Shown: positions 26,476-34,710 of the stretch, one piece after another
Position numbering within the stretch: the stretch's first letter is position 1
Layout of the letters: each line of letters begins with the position of its first letter
NCBI RefSeq assembly: GCF_022513565.1
Contig: NZ_JAKWBE010000026.1
Location: 62,001-126,000, forward strand
Direction of reading: 5' to 3'
Source: Streptomyces gilvus
GTDB taxonomy: Bacteria > Actinomycetota > Actinomycetes > Streptomycetales > Streptomycetaceae
DNA length: 64,000 nt
Notes under the pieces: model-generated
Seen by the model: the letters and a program-made list of their open reading frames with translations, nothing else
Databases searched by the model: none
Told to the model about the DNA's origin: nothing
Position numbers and translations under genes: made by a program

Positions 26476-28425
26476 TCAGACCGGCGCGGCTTCCCGTGCC
26501 GGTCCACCCGTAAGCTCCCGCAGCTTGTCTCGTGTCTCCGGGTCTGTCGAGTACACGATCGTGCCCACCATCCCCCGGGTCAGCAGCACCTTGTACGTGT
26601 TTCGGATCAGGCGGTCCACGTCGGTGTCGGCAGTGGACTTCTTGAACACCGGGTCCTTCGACGCCGTACGGTCCGTCATCCAGCGGTCGCCGCGCCAGAC
26701 GAGATCGGGGCCGATGATGACGCCGGACCAGTCGTACTCGAAGCCCTGGGCTGTGTAAACGCAACCGACCTGCCCGAAGCCGGCCGGGTCGGTGGCCCAC
26801 AGGGCGGCCGGGGGCGCGCCGGAAACGGCTCGGTCCCCGCGCAGGTTCCAAGGACGGGCCCAGTCGCCGATGACGACGTCGGGCGGGAGCGGATCGCCGG
26901 GCTTGGGTTCCGGGGACCAGCGCCAGCAGTAGCCCGCGGACATGCGGGCCCCGTAGCCCTGGGTACGACGAGCCTCCAAGAAGGCTTCCATCTCCTGCGG
27001 GCTGTCGGCGACCAGCAACTGCATACGACCGTCGGGCTCCCATACGACCGGCCCGCCCGACTCCAGGCCGAGGAGACGGACCACCCAGCGCAGGTAGGCG
27101 TCGCTGCCACCGCAGCGGAACTGGCTGTCCAGTGGGACGACGTTGCAGGGGATGCCCCGCTTCGCCGCCGCCGCCTTGATGTCCGCCACGGTGCCCATCT
27201 CGCCGGGGCGGACGACCTGGTGCTCGTCGAGGAAGAAGACGGGCACGTAGGCGACGTCGATGAGTTCGTCGATCTGCGCCCTGCCGTTACGGTGCGCGGC
27301 GCGCGTGAAGCGGTTGGCCGAGGTCTCCCGGATACGGTGTGCCTCGTCGCAGATCAGGGCACCCAGGCTGTTCTTCTCGGCCGTCATGAAGCTGTTGAAG
27401 TACTTGAAGAGGTCCTGGACCTCGCGCCTGCGCGCTCCGGCGATCTTCCTCATCGTCTTCGTGAACGACTGCGAGCCGGTGGCGTGCAGTGCCGGGACCC
27501 CGCGCCGGTAGAGCTCACCGAGCAGTTGAAGAGCGATCACGCTCTTGCCGGTGCCGGGGCCGCCCGTGACGATGACGACCTCCTTGCGGTCGGCGTGCTT
27601 CGCCTTCTCCACCGCGTTGAGCACCATGCGGTACGCGACCTGCTGCTCGTCGAGGAGGACGAACTGGGTGCGCTCGCGCACCTCCTCAGCCGCCACTGAC
27701 ATGAGCTGCTTCGAGGGCACCGTGGCGCCGGCGCGGAGTTCGTCCGCTGCCCGGGCCCCTGGGTGCTTGTCGCTCAGCCTCGTACGAAGGTGGTCGAGGA
27801 AGGCACCCCGACGCTCCTCGGTGAAGAGGAGTCCGTGACCACCACGCTCGATCTCGCGGAGACCGGTCACGCCGAATTCGGTGGCGTTGTGCAGGTACGC
27901 CACTCCGGAGACCCGGTGCCTGTGTTCGGCCACCGCCCCGTTGAAATTGACCAGGTATTCGCAGTAGCGGCGTACCTGCTCGATGGGGTTGAGGACCGGA
28001 TGTGCGTAGGCGTCGACATGACACAGGGTGGGGTCGTCCTCATGAGGCAGTGCCTGGCTCCACTGCTTCAACTCCACCACTACATACGACGGTTCGCCCG
28101 TGACCGGATGGACTCCCGCGAGAACGACGTCGGCGCGCTTGCTGTTCAGCGGGAGCGCGTACTCCAGCATGACCTCAACGTCGCCCAGGCCGGCGTCGTT
28201 GAGTGCGGCGGCCAGGACCGGGATACTGCGTTCCCAGGACCGCGCCTCCGAGGAACCGGGCCGGTAGCCGTGCATGTGGACGAACTTGTCGGTCAGGCGC
28301 AGGAACAGTGAACCGTCGAGTGCCATGACGGCGACCGTTTTCGCGGACGCGCGGAACAGCAAGGACTTCCCCCAGGCAGCACGAAAAGACTCGTGCGGGT
28401 GGGGGCATGTCCTTCGAAACTCCAC
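26476..28425 (-). CDS. DUF2075 helicase-like ATPase with N-terminal nuclease-like domain
   Basis: Protein of up to 649 residues. The N-terminal third has a PD-(D/E)XK-like pattern: RADVVLAG near residue 95 and YVVVELKQW near 112 (Asp, then Glu-x-Lys). The C-terminal two thirds is a DUF2075/superfamily 1-type P-loop NTPase with Walker A GGPGTGKS near 290 and Walker B ALICDEAHR near 360, plus a late LLTRGMVGTIVY motif typical of the helicase end. The start is uncertain: GTG 28425 lacks a ribosome site, whereas TTG 28362 follows GGGGGAAG and begins at LLFRASAKTV, which looks like the true N-terminus. Nuclease plus helicase-like ATPase next to a BREX system points to nucleic-acid defence; the pathway is unknown. 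Confidence 0.82.
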   Translation of the reverse strand: MEFRRTCPHPHESFRAAWGKSLLFRASAKTVAVMALDGSLFLRLTDKFVHMHGYRPGSSEARSWERSIPVLAAALNDAGLGDVEVMLEYALPLNSKRADVVLAGVHPVTGEPSYVVVELKQWSQALPHEDDPTLCHVDAYAHPVLNPIEQVRRYCEYLVNFNGAVAEHRHRVSGVAYLHNATEFGVTGLREIERGGHGLLFTEERRGAFLDHLRTRLSDKHPGARAADELRAGATVPSKQLMSVAAEEVRERTQFVLLDEQQVAYRMVLNAVEKAKHADRKEVVIVTGGPGTGKSVIALQLLGELYRRGVPALHATGSQSFTKTMRKIAGARRREVQDLFKYFNSFMTAEKNSLGALICDEAHRIRETSANRFTRAAHRNGRAQIDELIDVAYVPVFFLDEHQVVRPGEMGTVADIKAAAAKRGIPCNVVPLDSQFRCGGSDAYLRWVVRLLGLESGGPVVWEPDGRMQLLVADSPQEMEAFLEARRTQGYGARMSAGYCWRWSPEPKPGDPLPPDVVIGDWARPWNLRGDRAVSGAPPAALWATDPAGFGQVGCVYTAQGFEYDWSGVIIGPDLVWRGDRWMTDRTASKDPVFKKSTADTDVDRLIRNTYKVLLTRGMVGTIVYSTDPETRDKLRELTGGPAREAAPV

Positions 28426-28704
28426 CGAGGTGGAGCGGAAGCCCGTCGGGCCGCGTTGACGATGTGTTCGAGGGTACCTGGCGGTACTGACACTCGTACC
28501 GGTGGCCGCTGTTGACGCCTTGCCGTGCCTGCTCCGCCGACATTCAACCGTCCGCGGTGAGTCCCGGCTTCGTGGCCATCAACCCGCCCTCCGACTCGGC
28601 CACATCGCCGACGGCGACCAAGGCGTCGATGTCGCTCGCCAGCACGTCCCGGATATCGCCCCCGAGCCGTGCCCACGGCCCGGCGTGCCGGTCAGCACCA
28701 GAGG
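28426..28704. other. Gap between DUF2075 gene and rnpB; possible gene fragment
   Basis: No intact gene. On the minus strand, 28544-28704 reads as about 50 codons with G/C-rich third positions (RLGGDIRDVLASDIDALV, then AVGDVAESEGGLM) and stops at 28544. It has no start: upstream it would run into rnpB. It may be the tail of a gene truncated when sequence was joined at the 3' end of rnpB, or it may be chance. I do not recognise a family. Confidence 0.25.
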
Positions 28705-29120
28705 GGGGCAGACGAGTCGGGCTGTACGCCGGGTTCTGTTCCCCGGTCCCTCGCGGGTGCCGGGGTGACGGCCATCCATCTAGGGCCGGCGTTGCCGTCG
28801 GCCTCGTGCGGTCTACCCGGGGGCTCGGGCGGGCAGCCCTCGAACGTCCCCGCAGAGCGCTTTTCACGGCGCTCCTTTTGACCTTGCTCCGGGTGGGGTT
28901 TACCTAGCTGCCCAGGTCACCCTGGGCACTGGTGGTCTCTTACACCGCCGTTTCACCCTTACCCGGCACCGAAGTGCTGGGCGGTTTGTTTTCTGTGGCA
29001 CTGTCCCGTGGGTCGCCCCAGGTGGCCGTTAGCCACCACCCTGCCCTGTGGAGCCCGGACGTTCCTCGGGAAACCCCTCAAGGGGACTCCACGCGGCCGT
29101 CCGCCCGGCTCGTCTGCCGT
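28705..29120 (-). ncRNA. rnpB: RNase P RNA, bacterial type A
   Basis: The catalytic RNA of ribonuclease P, which trims the 5' ends of tRNA precursors. On the minus strand the 5' end reads GGCAGACGAGCCGGGCGGAC and the 3' end ACCCGGCGTACAGCCCGACT then CGTCTGCC, forming the terminal P1 helix. Conserved internal blocks are present: GAGGAACGTCCGGGCTCCAC near the 5' side (P4 half) and ACAGAAAACAAACCGCC in the middle. Length about 415 bases is normal for Streptomyces. Ends are placed by the P1 pairing and may be off by a few bases. Its 5' 43 bases overlap the 3' end of the EamA transporter gene on the same strand, so its promoter must lie inside that gene. Confidence 0.95.
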
Positions 29121-30049
29121 GATGACCATGCTACCCGGCGGGTGCGGGTGCCTCGGGACGGATCGTCCGGATCGACGGGGTCATCAGCCAGGGGACCCGC
29201 CGTCGTCGCCAGTACCGAGCCCGCCAGGATGAGCGTGAACGCCGCTCCGATGCCCCACGTCAGGTCCTCGCCCAGGAACAGCGCCCCGGCCGCGACCGCC
29301 ACCGCCGGGTTGACGTACGTGAAGACCGTCGCCCGGGTCGGGCCGACCTCCTTGATCAGTTCCAGGAAGGCGACGAAGGCCAGGGCCGTGCAGATCACGC
29401 CCAGGCCCAGCAGGGCCGACAGGACCGAGGCGGAGGGGACGGAGGACGGCCAGGAGAGGGCCGCCGACGGGGCGTACACCAGGGCTGCGAGGGCCAGGCA
29501 CGGGGCTGTTAGCTGCAGGGTGGGGACGTCCTTCAGCCAGCGGGATGCGATCAGGGGGGCCGTTGCGTAGCCGAGGACCGTCAGGAACACCTCGCCCAGG
29601 GAGCGGGCGTCTCCGCCTGTGAGGTGGGGGATGGTGAGGACGGCCACGCCCGCCAGGCCCAGACCCAGGCCCACCATTCGGCGTACGCCCAGGCGCTCCG
29701 CGCTGCCGAAGAAGCGGGCCAGGATCACGCCCACTATTGGCACGCCCGCTATCAGCAGGCCCGCCGTCGAGCTGGACAGGTGGCGTTCGGCGTCCGTGAG
29801 GGTGAACCACGGGCCGATGATCTCTATGCACGCGAACGCCAGCATCGGTAGCCAGTGGGAGCGGAGGACTCGGAGCAGGCCGCCGCCGCGCAGCGCGAAC
29901 GGGAGCAACAGGAGCGCTCCCAGCGCGCATCGCGTGAAGACCACCATGGACGGGGAGAGCGGAGCGTCCACCGCTATCTTGATCATCAGGTACGGGATGC
30001 CCCAGACCACTCCCATCAGGGAGAACAGGAACCAGCCGCGTGCAGTCAT
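29078..30049 (-). CDS. EamA/DMT-family membrane transporter
   Basis: Integral membrane protein of 323 residues with ten predicted transmembrane helices and two EamA repeats (drug/metabolite transporter superfamily). Start MTARGWFLFSLMGVVWGIPY is the usual first helix with its Trp-Gly pattern; the second repeat begins near residue 155. Probable exporter of small metabolites; substrate unknown. It follows the AraC gene by 22 bases, so the pair is probably one transcript, with the regulator controlling the exporter. The last 35 residues are charged, non-membrane sequence that overlaps rnpB. Confidence 0.88.
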   Translation of the reverse strand: MTARGWFLFSLMGVVWGIPYLMIKIAVDAPLSPSMVVFTRCALGALLLLPFALRGGGLLRVLRSHWLPMLAFACIEIIGPWFTLTDAERHLSSSTAGLLIAGVPIVGVILARFFGSAERLGVRRMVGLGLGLAGVAVLTIPHLTGGDARSLGEVFLTVLGYATAPLIASRWLKDVPTLQLTAPCLALAALVYAPSAALSWPSSVPSASVLSALLGLGVICTALAFVAFLELIKEVGPTRATVFTYVNPAVAVAAGALFLGEDLTWGIGAAFTLILAGSVLATTAGPLADDPVDPDDPSRGTRTRRVAWSSRQTSRADGRVESP

Positions 30050-30071
30050 GCGGACAGAATCGGCCGGCGCG

Positions 30072-30890
30072 CTACCGGCCGTCTTGAACGCTGTTGCGGT
30101 ACGCCGCCGGCGTCACCCCCAGCACCCTCCGGAACCAGCGCGTCAGGTGTGCCTGGTCCGCGAAGCCGACCAGGGGCGCGACCTCCGCCGGGCGCAGGCC
30201 CGCGTCCAGGAGGCGGCGGGCTCGGGTCACGCGGTGCTGGGCCAGCCAGGCGTACGGGGGTATCCCCATCGTCGTACGGAAGGCGCGAAGGAGTTGGTAG
30301 CGGGAGAGGTCCAGCTCTGTGGCGAGGGCTGCCAGGGAGGGGGGATCCAGGAGTTCGTCCGCCAGGCGGTCTCGTACGACCCGTGCTATCCGCTCGGCGC
30401 CCGGTACCTGGTCGCAGGTGGGGCGGGCCGTCGAGTGACGGCGGGCCAGGGCCGTGAGGAGCCAGGGGAGGCGGGACTCCGTCTCCAGGGGGTCGGGGCA
30501 GGCGCTCAGTTCGGTGTGGGTGGCGAGGATGGCTGCGGCCAGTTCCGGGTCGTTTATCAGGGGGTCGCGGAAGTGGGGGAGGCCGCCGAGGGTGCCGTCC
30601 GTGAGGAGGGTGGTGTCGGCGTAGAGGGCGCGGTAGGCGTAGCCGTCGGTCGCGTTGCCCGGGCCGCCGGTGTGGACCTCGTCGGGGGCGAGGACGACGA
30701 TCGAGCCCGGGCCCGTGCGGATGTGGCCGCCTCGGTAGTCGATGACCTCCGAGCCGCCGACGCAGACGCCGACCGTGAACTCGTCGTGGGCGTGCGGCGA
30801 GTAGACGTGCTTGTCGAAGCGGGCGGTCAGGAGGTCGAGGGAGGGGCCGCAGCGGCCCAGCCGTGTCCTCGTCCACAGCGCCTGTTCCAT
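30072..30890 (-). CDS. AraC-family transcriptional regulator
   Basis: Protein of 272 residues. The N-terminal AraC-type cupin sensing domain includes the KHVYSPHAHDEFTVGV pattern near residue 27. The C-terminal double helix-turn-helix (about 165-265) has LATELDLSRYQLLRAFR, then GIPPYAWLAQHRVTRARRLL, and VGFADQAHLTRWFRRVLGVTPAAYR, all diagnostic of the family. Located directly upstream of the EamA gene, which it probably controls. A similar AraC-plus-exporter arrangement is common in actinobacteria. Confidence 0.93.
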   Translation of the reverse strand: MEQALWTRTRLGRCGPSLDLLTARFDKHVYSPHAHDEFTVGVCVGGSEVIDYRGGHIRTGPGSIVVLAPDEVHTGGPGNATDGYAYRALYADTTLLTDGTLGGLPHFRDPLINDPELAAAILATHTELSACPDPLETESRLPWLLTALARRHSTARPTCDQVPGAERIARVVRDRLADELLDPPSLAALATELDLSRYQLLRAFRTTMGIPPYAWLAQHRVTRARRLLDAGLRPAEVAPLVGFADQAHLTRWFRRVLGVTPAAYRNSVQDGR

Positions 30891-30936
30891 GCGTCGCCCC
30901 CTTTCGCGTCGTGCTCAGGGTGCAACGCCGGGAGCG

Positions 30937-31515
30937 TCAGAGAAAGTCCGCTGTCTCCAGGTCGAAGGCGAACGGTTCGGGGAGGGTGAGGGGCTTGCCG
31001 AGGGGGCGGGTGCACTGCTCCCGGTAGTCGTCCTTCTCCGGGTCGCTGAACAGCGTGACGGATGAGGCCTCGCGGTCGATGAGGAGGTAGAGGGGGAGGG
31101 CTGCGCGGGCGTAGCAGCGGCGCTTCGCCTCTCGGTCGGCCCTCGGCTTGGTGGAGGTCACCTCCAGCACCATGGAAACGCCCTCGCAGGGCATCCAGGA
31201 GTCGGCACCGCGAAAGAGCCGCAGCTGCGTGGGGGCGAAAGTGCCGTCGGGGATCACGTGGTCCTTCGGGCAGCCGCCACCGCTCCGCAGCTTCAGGCCC
31301 TTGTTCCCCGAGAACTGCATGTCGGTCCTGGACCGTCTGATCACCTGGTTCACGATCAGCCCGATGTAGTCCTCGTGGTCCCCGTCCCGCGGCGGCGTCA
31401 CGACGATCTCCCCCTCGATCAGTTCGGCCCGGAACCCTTCCGGGGTGTCGAGGGACAGGAAGATGGCCAGCAGCCCCTCGGCCGGCGTGGTGGGCTCGTG
31501 CGCCACAGCGGTCAT
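30937..31515 (-). CDS. Uma2-family (DUF820) putative endonuclease
   Basis: Protein of 192 residues of the Uma2/DUF820 family, a PD-(D/E)XK-fold group abundant in Streptomyces and cyanobacteria. The fold pattern is visible: GFRAELIEGEIVVTPP, then VIPDGTF (acidic position) and MVLEVTSTKPRADREAKRRCY (Glu-x-Thr and downstream Lys). The start at ATG 31515 is set by a strong ribosome site, GGAGGGG seven bases upstream; an upstream extension to 31605 has none. Biological role of the family is poorly known. It lies just past a truncated RNB gene and may have arrived with the event that broke it. Confidence 0.85.
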   Translation of the reverse strand: MTAVAHEPTTPAEGLLAIFLSLDTPEGFRAELIEGEIVVTPPRDGDHEDYIGLIVNQVIRRSRTDMQFSGNKGLKLRSGGGCPKDHVIPDGTFAPTQLRLFRGADSWMPCEGVSMVLEVTSTKPRADREAKRRCYARAALPLYLLIDREASSVTLFSDPEKDDYREQCTRPLGKPLTLPEPFAFDLETADFL

Positions 31516-31668
31516 GTCACGCCCCTCCTTCGGTCGCTCGCCAGACTGGGACATAGAAAGATCACCTGTCCATGAGATCGGGACCCGTTCCCTCGATCGT
31601 GGCACACGATCATCGACGTCGTCAGGCGGCGGAGCCGCTCCCTTGCCCCTGCCGCGACGTCAACCTCC

Positions 31669-31872
31669 TCAGGTGGACGGGTCGATCGTGAAGAGGGGGA
31701 TGGCCGTGGCGTCGTACGGCGGGAGGGTGGGGGCCTTCGCGGCCTGCTCGGCCTCGGTCAGGGCCTCGGGTGGGGAGCCGTCGGCTACGGCCAGTTCGGT
31801 GCGCAGGGCGGTGAGGGCGGCCCGGAGGGGGGCTTCGGGGGCGCCGGTCACGCGGATGTGGCGGCGGGGCAT
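31669..31872 (-). pseudogene. Truncated RNB-domain ribonuclease (first 67 residues)
   Basis: A 67-residue frame begins at ATG 31872 with MPRRHIRVTGAPEAPLRAAL and ends YDATAIPLFTIDPST followed by TGA. This matches, from memory, the N-terminus of the roughly 480-residue Streptomyces RNB-domain (RNase II/R-like) ribonuclease, where TIDP is followed at once by the catalytic DLDQA segment. Here the stop falls just where the Asp-rich active site should begin, and no RNB sequence follows on any frame before the Uma2 gene. The product, if made, cannot be catalytic. Neighbour yaaA is divergent, 64 bases away. Confidence 0.7.
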
Positions 31873-31936
31873 ACACGGAGGGTAGGCACGGCGGGGGTCG
31901 TACGCTGTCCGGAGTTCAAGAGAAGGAGATCGTTCC

Positions 31937-32719
31937 GTGCTCGTCCTGCTGCCGCCGTCCGAAGGCAAGGCCTCCTCCGGCCGTGGTGCCCCGCTCAAGC
32001 TGGAGTCGCTGTCGCTGCCCGGGCTGACCGCCGCCCGCGAGGCCGTACTCGGTGAGCTGGTGGAGCTGTGTGCCGGGGACGAGGACAAGGCACGTGAGGT
32101 GCTGGGGCTGAGTGAGGGGTTGCGGGGGGAGGTCGCCAAGAACGCTGGGCTGATGGCGGCCGGGGCGCGGCCCGCCGGGGAGATCTACACGGGGGTGCTG
32201 TACGACGCCCTGGAGCTGGGGTCGCTCGACGCCGCCGCGAAGAAGCGGGCGAACCGGTCGTTGCTCGTCTTCTCGGGGCTGTGGGGTGCGGTGCGGGTCA
32301 ACGACCGTATTCCTTCCTACCGTTGCTCGATGGGCGTCAAGCTGCCGGGGCTCGGGGCGCTGGGGGCGCACTGGCGGGCGCCCATGGCGGACGTGCTGCC
32401 CGAGGTCGCGGGGGGTGGGCTCGTGCTTGATCTGCGGTCCTCCGCTTATGCCGCCGCCTGGAAGCCGAAGGGGGACGTGGCCGGGCGGACGGCCAGCGTG
32501 CGGGTGCTGCACGCGCCCACGCGGAAGGTGGTCAGCCACTTCAACAAGGCGACCAAGGGGCGGATCGTACGGAGTCTGCTGGCGTCCGGGGTCACTCCGA
32601 AGGGGCCGGCGGAGCTGGTGGAGGCGTTGCGGGACCTGGGGTACGTGGTGGAGGTGGAGGCGCCCAAGGGGGGCGGGAAGGCTTGGACGCTGGATGTGCT
32701 CGTCGATGAGGTGCATTGA
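31937..32719 (+). CDS. yaaA: Peroxide stress protein YaaA-like (DUF328)
   Basis: Protein of 260 residues of the YaaA/DUF328 family. It opens with MLVLLPPSEGK, the family's signature, and has VFSGLWGAVRVNDRIPSYRCSMG in the middle and VSHFNKATKGRIVRSLL towards the end. YaaA in Escherichia coli limits intracellular iron under hydrogen peroxide stress and binds DNA; in Streptomyces the role is assumed. Starts at GTG 31937, 8 bases after an AAGGAG ribosome site. Confidence 0.92.
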   Translation: MLVLLPPSEGKASSGRGAPLKLESLSLPGLTAAREAVLGELVELCAGDEDKAREVLGLSEGLRGEVAKNAGLMAAGARPAGEIYTGVLYDALELGSLDAAAKKRANRSLLVFSGLWGAVRVNDRIPSYRCSMGVKLPGLGALGAHWRAPMADVLPEVAGGGLVLDLRSSAYAAAWKPKGDVAGRTASVRVLHAPTRKVVSHFNKATKGRIVRSLLASGVTPKGPAELVEALRDLGYVVEVEAPKGGGKAWTLDVLVDEVH

Positions 32720-32741
32720 GGCGAGCCAGTAGCGGTCGTTG

Positions 32742-32771
32742 CAGCATGCGCAATGGGCTTTGCGCATGCTG
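32742..32771. promoter_or_regulatory. Perfect 12-bp inverted repeat before the KDPG aldolase gene
   Basis: CAGCATGCGCAA (32742-32753) and TTGCGCATGCTG (32760-32771) are exact complements around the 6-base loop TGGGCT. It lies 23 bases after the yaaA stop and 23 bases before the aldolase ATG. The short distance and the TTGCGCA half-site favour an operator for a dimeric regulator of the aldolase; the GGTTT that follows would also let it act as a yaaA terminator. Confidence 0.55.
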
Positions 32772-32794
32772 GTTTACGGCGGCACGATGAGGGC

Positions 32795-33445
32795 ATGACC
32801 TCGCCGCTGTCCGCTCCGCTGTCCGGCTCCGTGCTGGACCTCGCCCCCGTCGTCCCGGTCGTCGTCATCGAGGACGCCGCCGACGCCGTACCGCTCGCCC
32901 GGGCCCTGGTCGCCGGGGGGCTCCCCGCGATCGAGGTGACCTTGCGGACCCCGGTCGCGCTCGATGCCATTCGGGCCGTCGCCGCCGAGGTGCCGGACGC
33001 GGTCGTCGGGGCCGGGACCGTGATCACGCCGGAGCAGGTGAAGGAGTCGGTGGCCGCCGGGGCTCGTTTCCTGGTCAGCCCGGGGTGGACGGACGTCCTG
33101 CTGGAGGCGATGCGGGGGTCGGGGGTGCCGTTCCTGCCGGGGGTGTCGACCACGTCGGAGGTGGTGGCGCTGCTGGAGCGCGGGGTGCGGGAGATGAAGT
33201 TCTTCCCGGCCGAGGCGGCGGGGGGTACGGCGTATCTGAAGTCGCTGGCCGGGCCGTTGCCTCAGGCGCGGTTCTGTCCGACGGGTGGGATCGGGGCCGG
33301 GAACGCGGTGGAGTACCTGGCGCTGCCCAACGTCGGTTGTGTGGGCGGGACTTGGATGCTCCCGGCGGACGCCGTGGCCGCCCGGGACTGGGGGCGGATC
33401 GAGGCCCTCACCCGGGAAGCCGCCGAGCTTCGTCAGCGCAGGTGA
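32795..33445 (+). CDS. eda: 2-dehydro-3-deoxy-phosphogluconate (KDPG) aldolase
   Basis: Class I aldolase of 216 residues, cleaving KDPG to pyruvate and glyceraldehyde 3-phosphate (Entner-Doudoroff pathway and uronate catabolism). Catalytic Glu lies in IEVTLRTP near residue 48, the Schiff-base Lys in REMKFFPAEAAGG near 148, and the phosphate site in CPTGGIGAGN near 180. The start is ATG 32795; upstream in-frame codons fall inside the inverted repeat. Its 3' end overlaps by 13 bases the convergent RNase H gene. No 6-phosphogluconate dehydratase gene is present in the window. Confidence 0.92.
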   Translation: MTSPLSAPLSGSVLDLAPVVPVVVIEDAADAVPLARALVAGGLPAIEVTLRTPVALDAIRAVAAEVPDAVVGAGTVITPEQVKESVAAGARFLVSPGWTDVLLEAMRGSGVPFLPGVSTTSEVVALLERGVREMKFFPAEAAGGTAYLKSLAGPLPQARFCPTGGIGAGNAVEYLALPNVGCVGGTWMLPADAVAARDWGRIEALTREAAELRQRR

Positions 33446-34683
33446 GACGTGTCGTTGAACAGTCGTACGCTCGCGTTGCCGTCGGCGTAGTAGGCGACCG
33501 CTGACAGTGCGGCCGCCGACAGTTCCATGCGGAACAGGGCCTCCGGTGGGGCGCCCAGGGCGAGTTGGATGAAGGTCTTGATCGGCGTGACGTGGGAGAC
33601 GAGCAGGACCGTGCGGCCCGCGTAGGCCGCGACGAGCTTGTCCCTCGCCGCCGCGACACGGGTCGCCGTCGCCGCGAAGCTCTCGCCGCCGCCGGGGGGT
33701 TCCACCGTGGGGTCGGACAGCCAGCGGGTCAGGTCGTCGGGGTAGCGTTCGCGGACCTCGGCGAAGGTCAGGCCCTCCCAGGCGCCGAAGTCCGTCTCCC
33801 TGATCTCGTCCTCGACGCTCACCTCCAGGCCGAGGTGGCGGGCGACGATGCCGGCGGTTTCGCGGGTACGGGCGAGGGGGGACGCGACGATCGCCTCGAT
33901 GGTGCCCCGGCGGGCCAGCGCTGCACCCGCCCGCTCGGCCTGCTCCCGGCCGACGTCGGAGAGGGAGGGGTTGGTGCCGCCGGAGCCCGAGAACCGCTTC
34001 TGCGGGGTCAGCGGCGTCTCCCCGTGCCGCAGCAGCACGAAGGTCGCCGGCGCCCCCATGTCGGCGGGGGCCCAGCCGGGGCTCGCGACAGCCGTAGCGG
34101 CCCGCACATCAGCGCCGGCCTTCGCGGCTCCGCCGCCCGAGGACTCCGCCGCTCCGCGGTGGGAAGAAGGAGCGGCGGGAGAAGGAGAACGGGGAGAGGA
34201 AGGAGCAGCGGCGGACGACCGGGACGCCGCGGTGTCCAGCTCCGCCGTCGACGTCCCCGCCGACCACTGCTCCCCCCGCTTCCCCGCATCCATCGCCTCG
34301 TTCGCCAAGCGGTCCGCGTGCTTGTTCTGCTCGCGCGGGATCCACTCGTACGTCACCCGGTCCGGCGGGAAGATCCCGGACGCCTCCATCGCCAGCGGCT
34401 TCATGTCGGGGTGTTTGATCTTCCAGCGGCCCGACATCTGCTCGATGACCAGCTTGGAGTCCATGCGGACGTGGACGGTCGCCGAGGGGTCCAGCTGAGC
34501 CGCCGCCCGCAGGCCCGCCACCAGTCCCCGGTACTCGGCGACGTTGTTCGTGGCGATGCCGATGTACTCGGCCGCCTCGACCAGGGGCTCCCCCGTCGCC
34601 GCGTCGAGGACGACCGAGCCGTAGCCCGCGGGTCCGGGGTTGCCCCTGGACCCGCCGTCGGCCTCGACGATGAACTCCCGCAC
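33433..34683 (-). CDS. Bifunctional RNase H / acid phosphatase
   Basis: Protein of 416 residues joining two enzymes. Residues 1-140 are type I RNase H (VEADGGSRGNPGPAGYG with the first Asp, the NVAEYRGLV Glu, VRMDSKLVIEQM Asp, and NKHADRLAN). Residues 210-415 are a histidine phosphatase (LLRHGETPLT near 220, SPLARTRET, and VLLVSHVTP near 385). A Ser/Pro/Ala-rich linker separates them. This is the actinobacterial arrangement also found as Mycobacterium Rv2228c, which degrades RNA:DNA hybrids and has phosphatase activity linked to alpha-ribazole phosphate (CobC-like). It is followed upstream by the zinc-ribbon and Nif3 genes in the same direction, a conserved core cluster. Confidence 0.94.
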   Translation of the reverse strand: MREFIVEADGGSRGNPGPAGYGSVVLDAATGEPLVEAAEYIGIATNNVAEYRGLVAGLRAAAQLDPSATVHVRMDSKLVIEQMSGRWKIKHPDMKPLAMEASGIFPPDRVTYEWIPREQNKHADRLANEAMDAGKRGEQWSAGTSTAELDTAASRSSAAAPSSPRSPSPAAPSSHRGAAESSGGGAAKAGADVRAATAVASPGWAPADMGAPATFVLLRHGETPLTPQKRFSGSGGTNPSLSDVGREQAERAGAALARRGTIEAIVASPLARTRETAGIVARHLGLEVSVEDEIRETDFGAWEGLTFAEVRERYPDDLTRWLSDPTVEPPGGGESFAATATRVAAARDKLVAAYAGRTVLLVSHVTPIKTFIQLALGAPPEALFRMELSAAALSAVAYYADGNASVRLFNDTSHLR

Positions 34684-34710
34684 GGTTCCCGCCCCTTACC
34701 CTTGTCGGCC

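Noticed and set aside
28502..28907. Plus-strand frames across the rnpB end
   Set aside because: They run into a structural RNA and have no ribosome site or domain.
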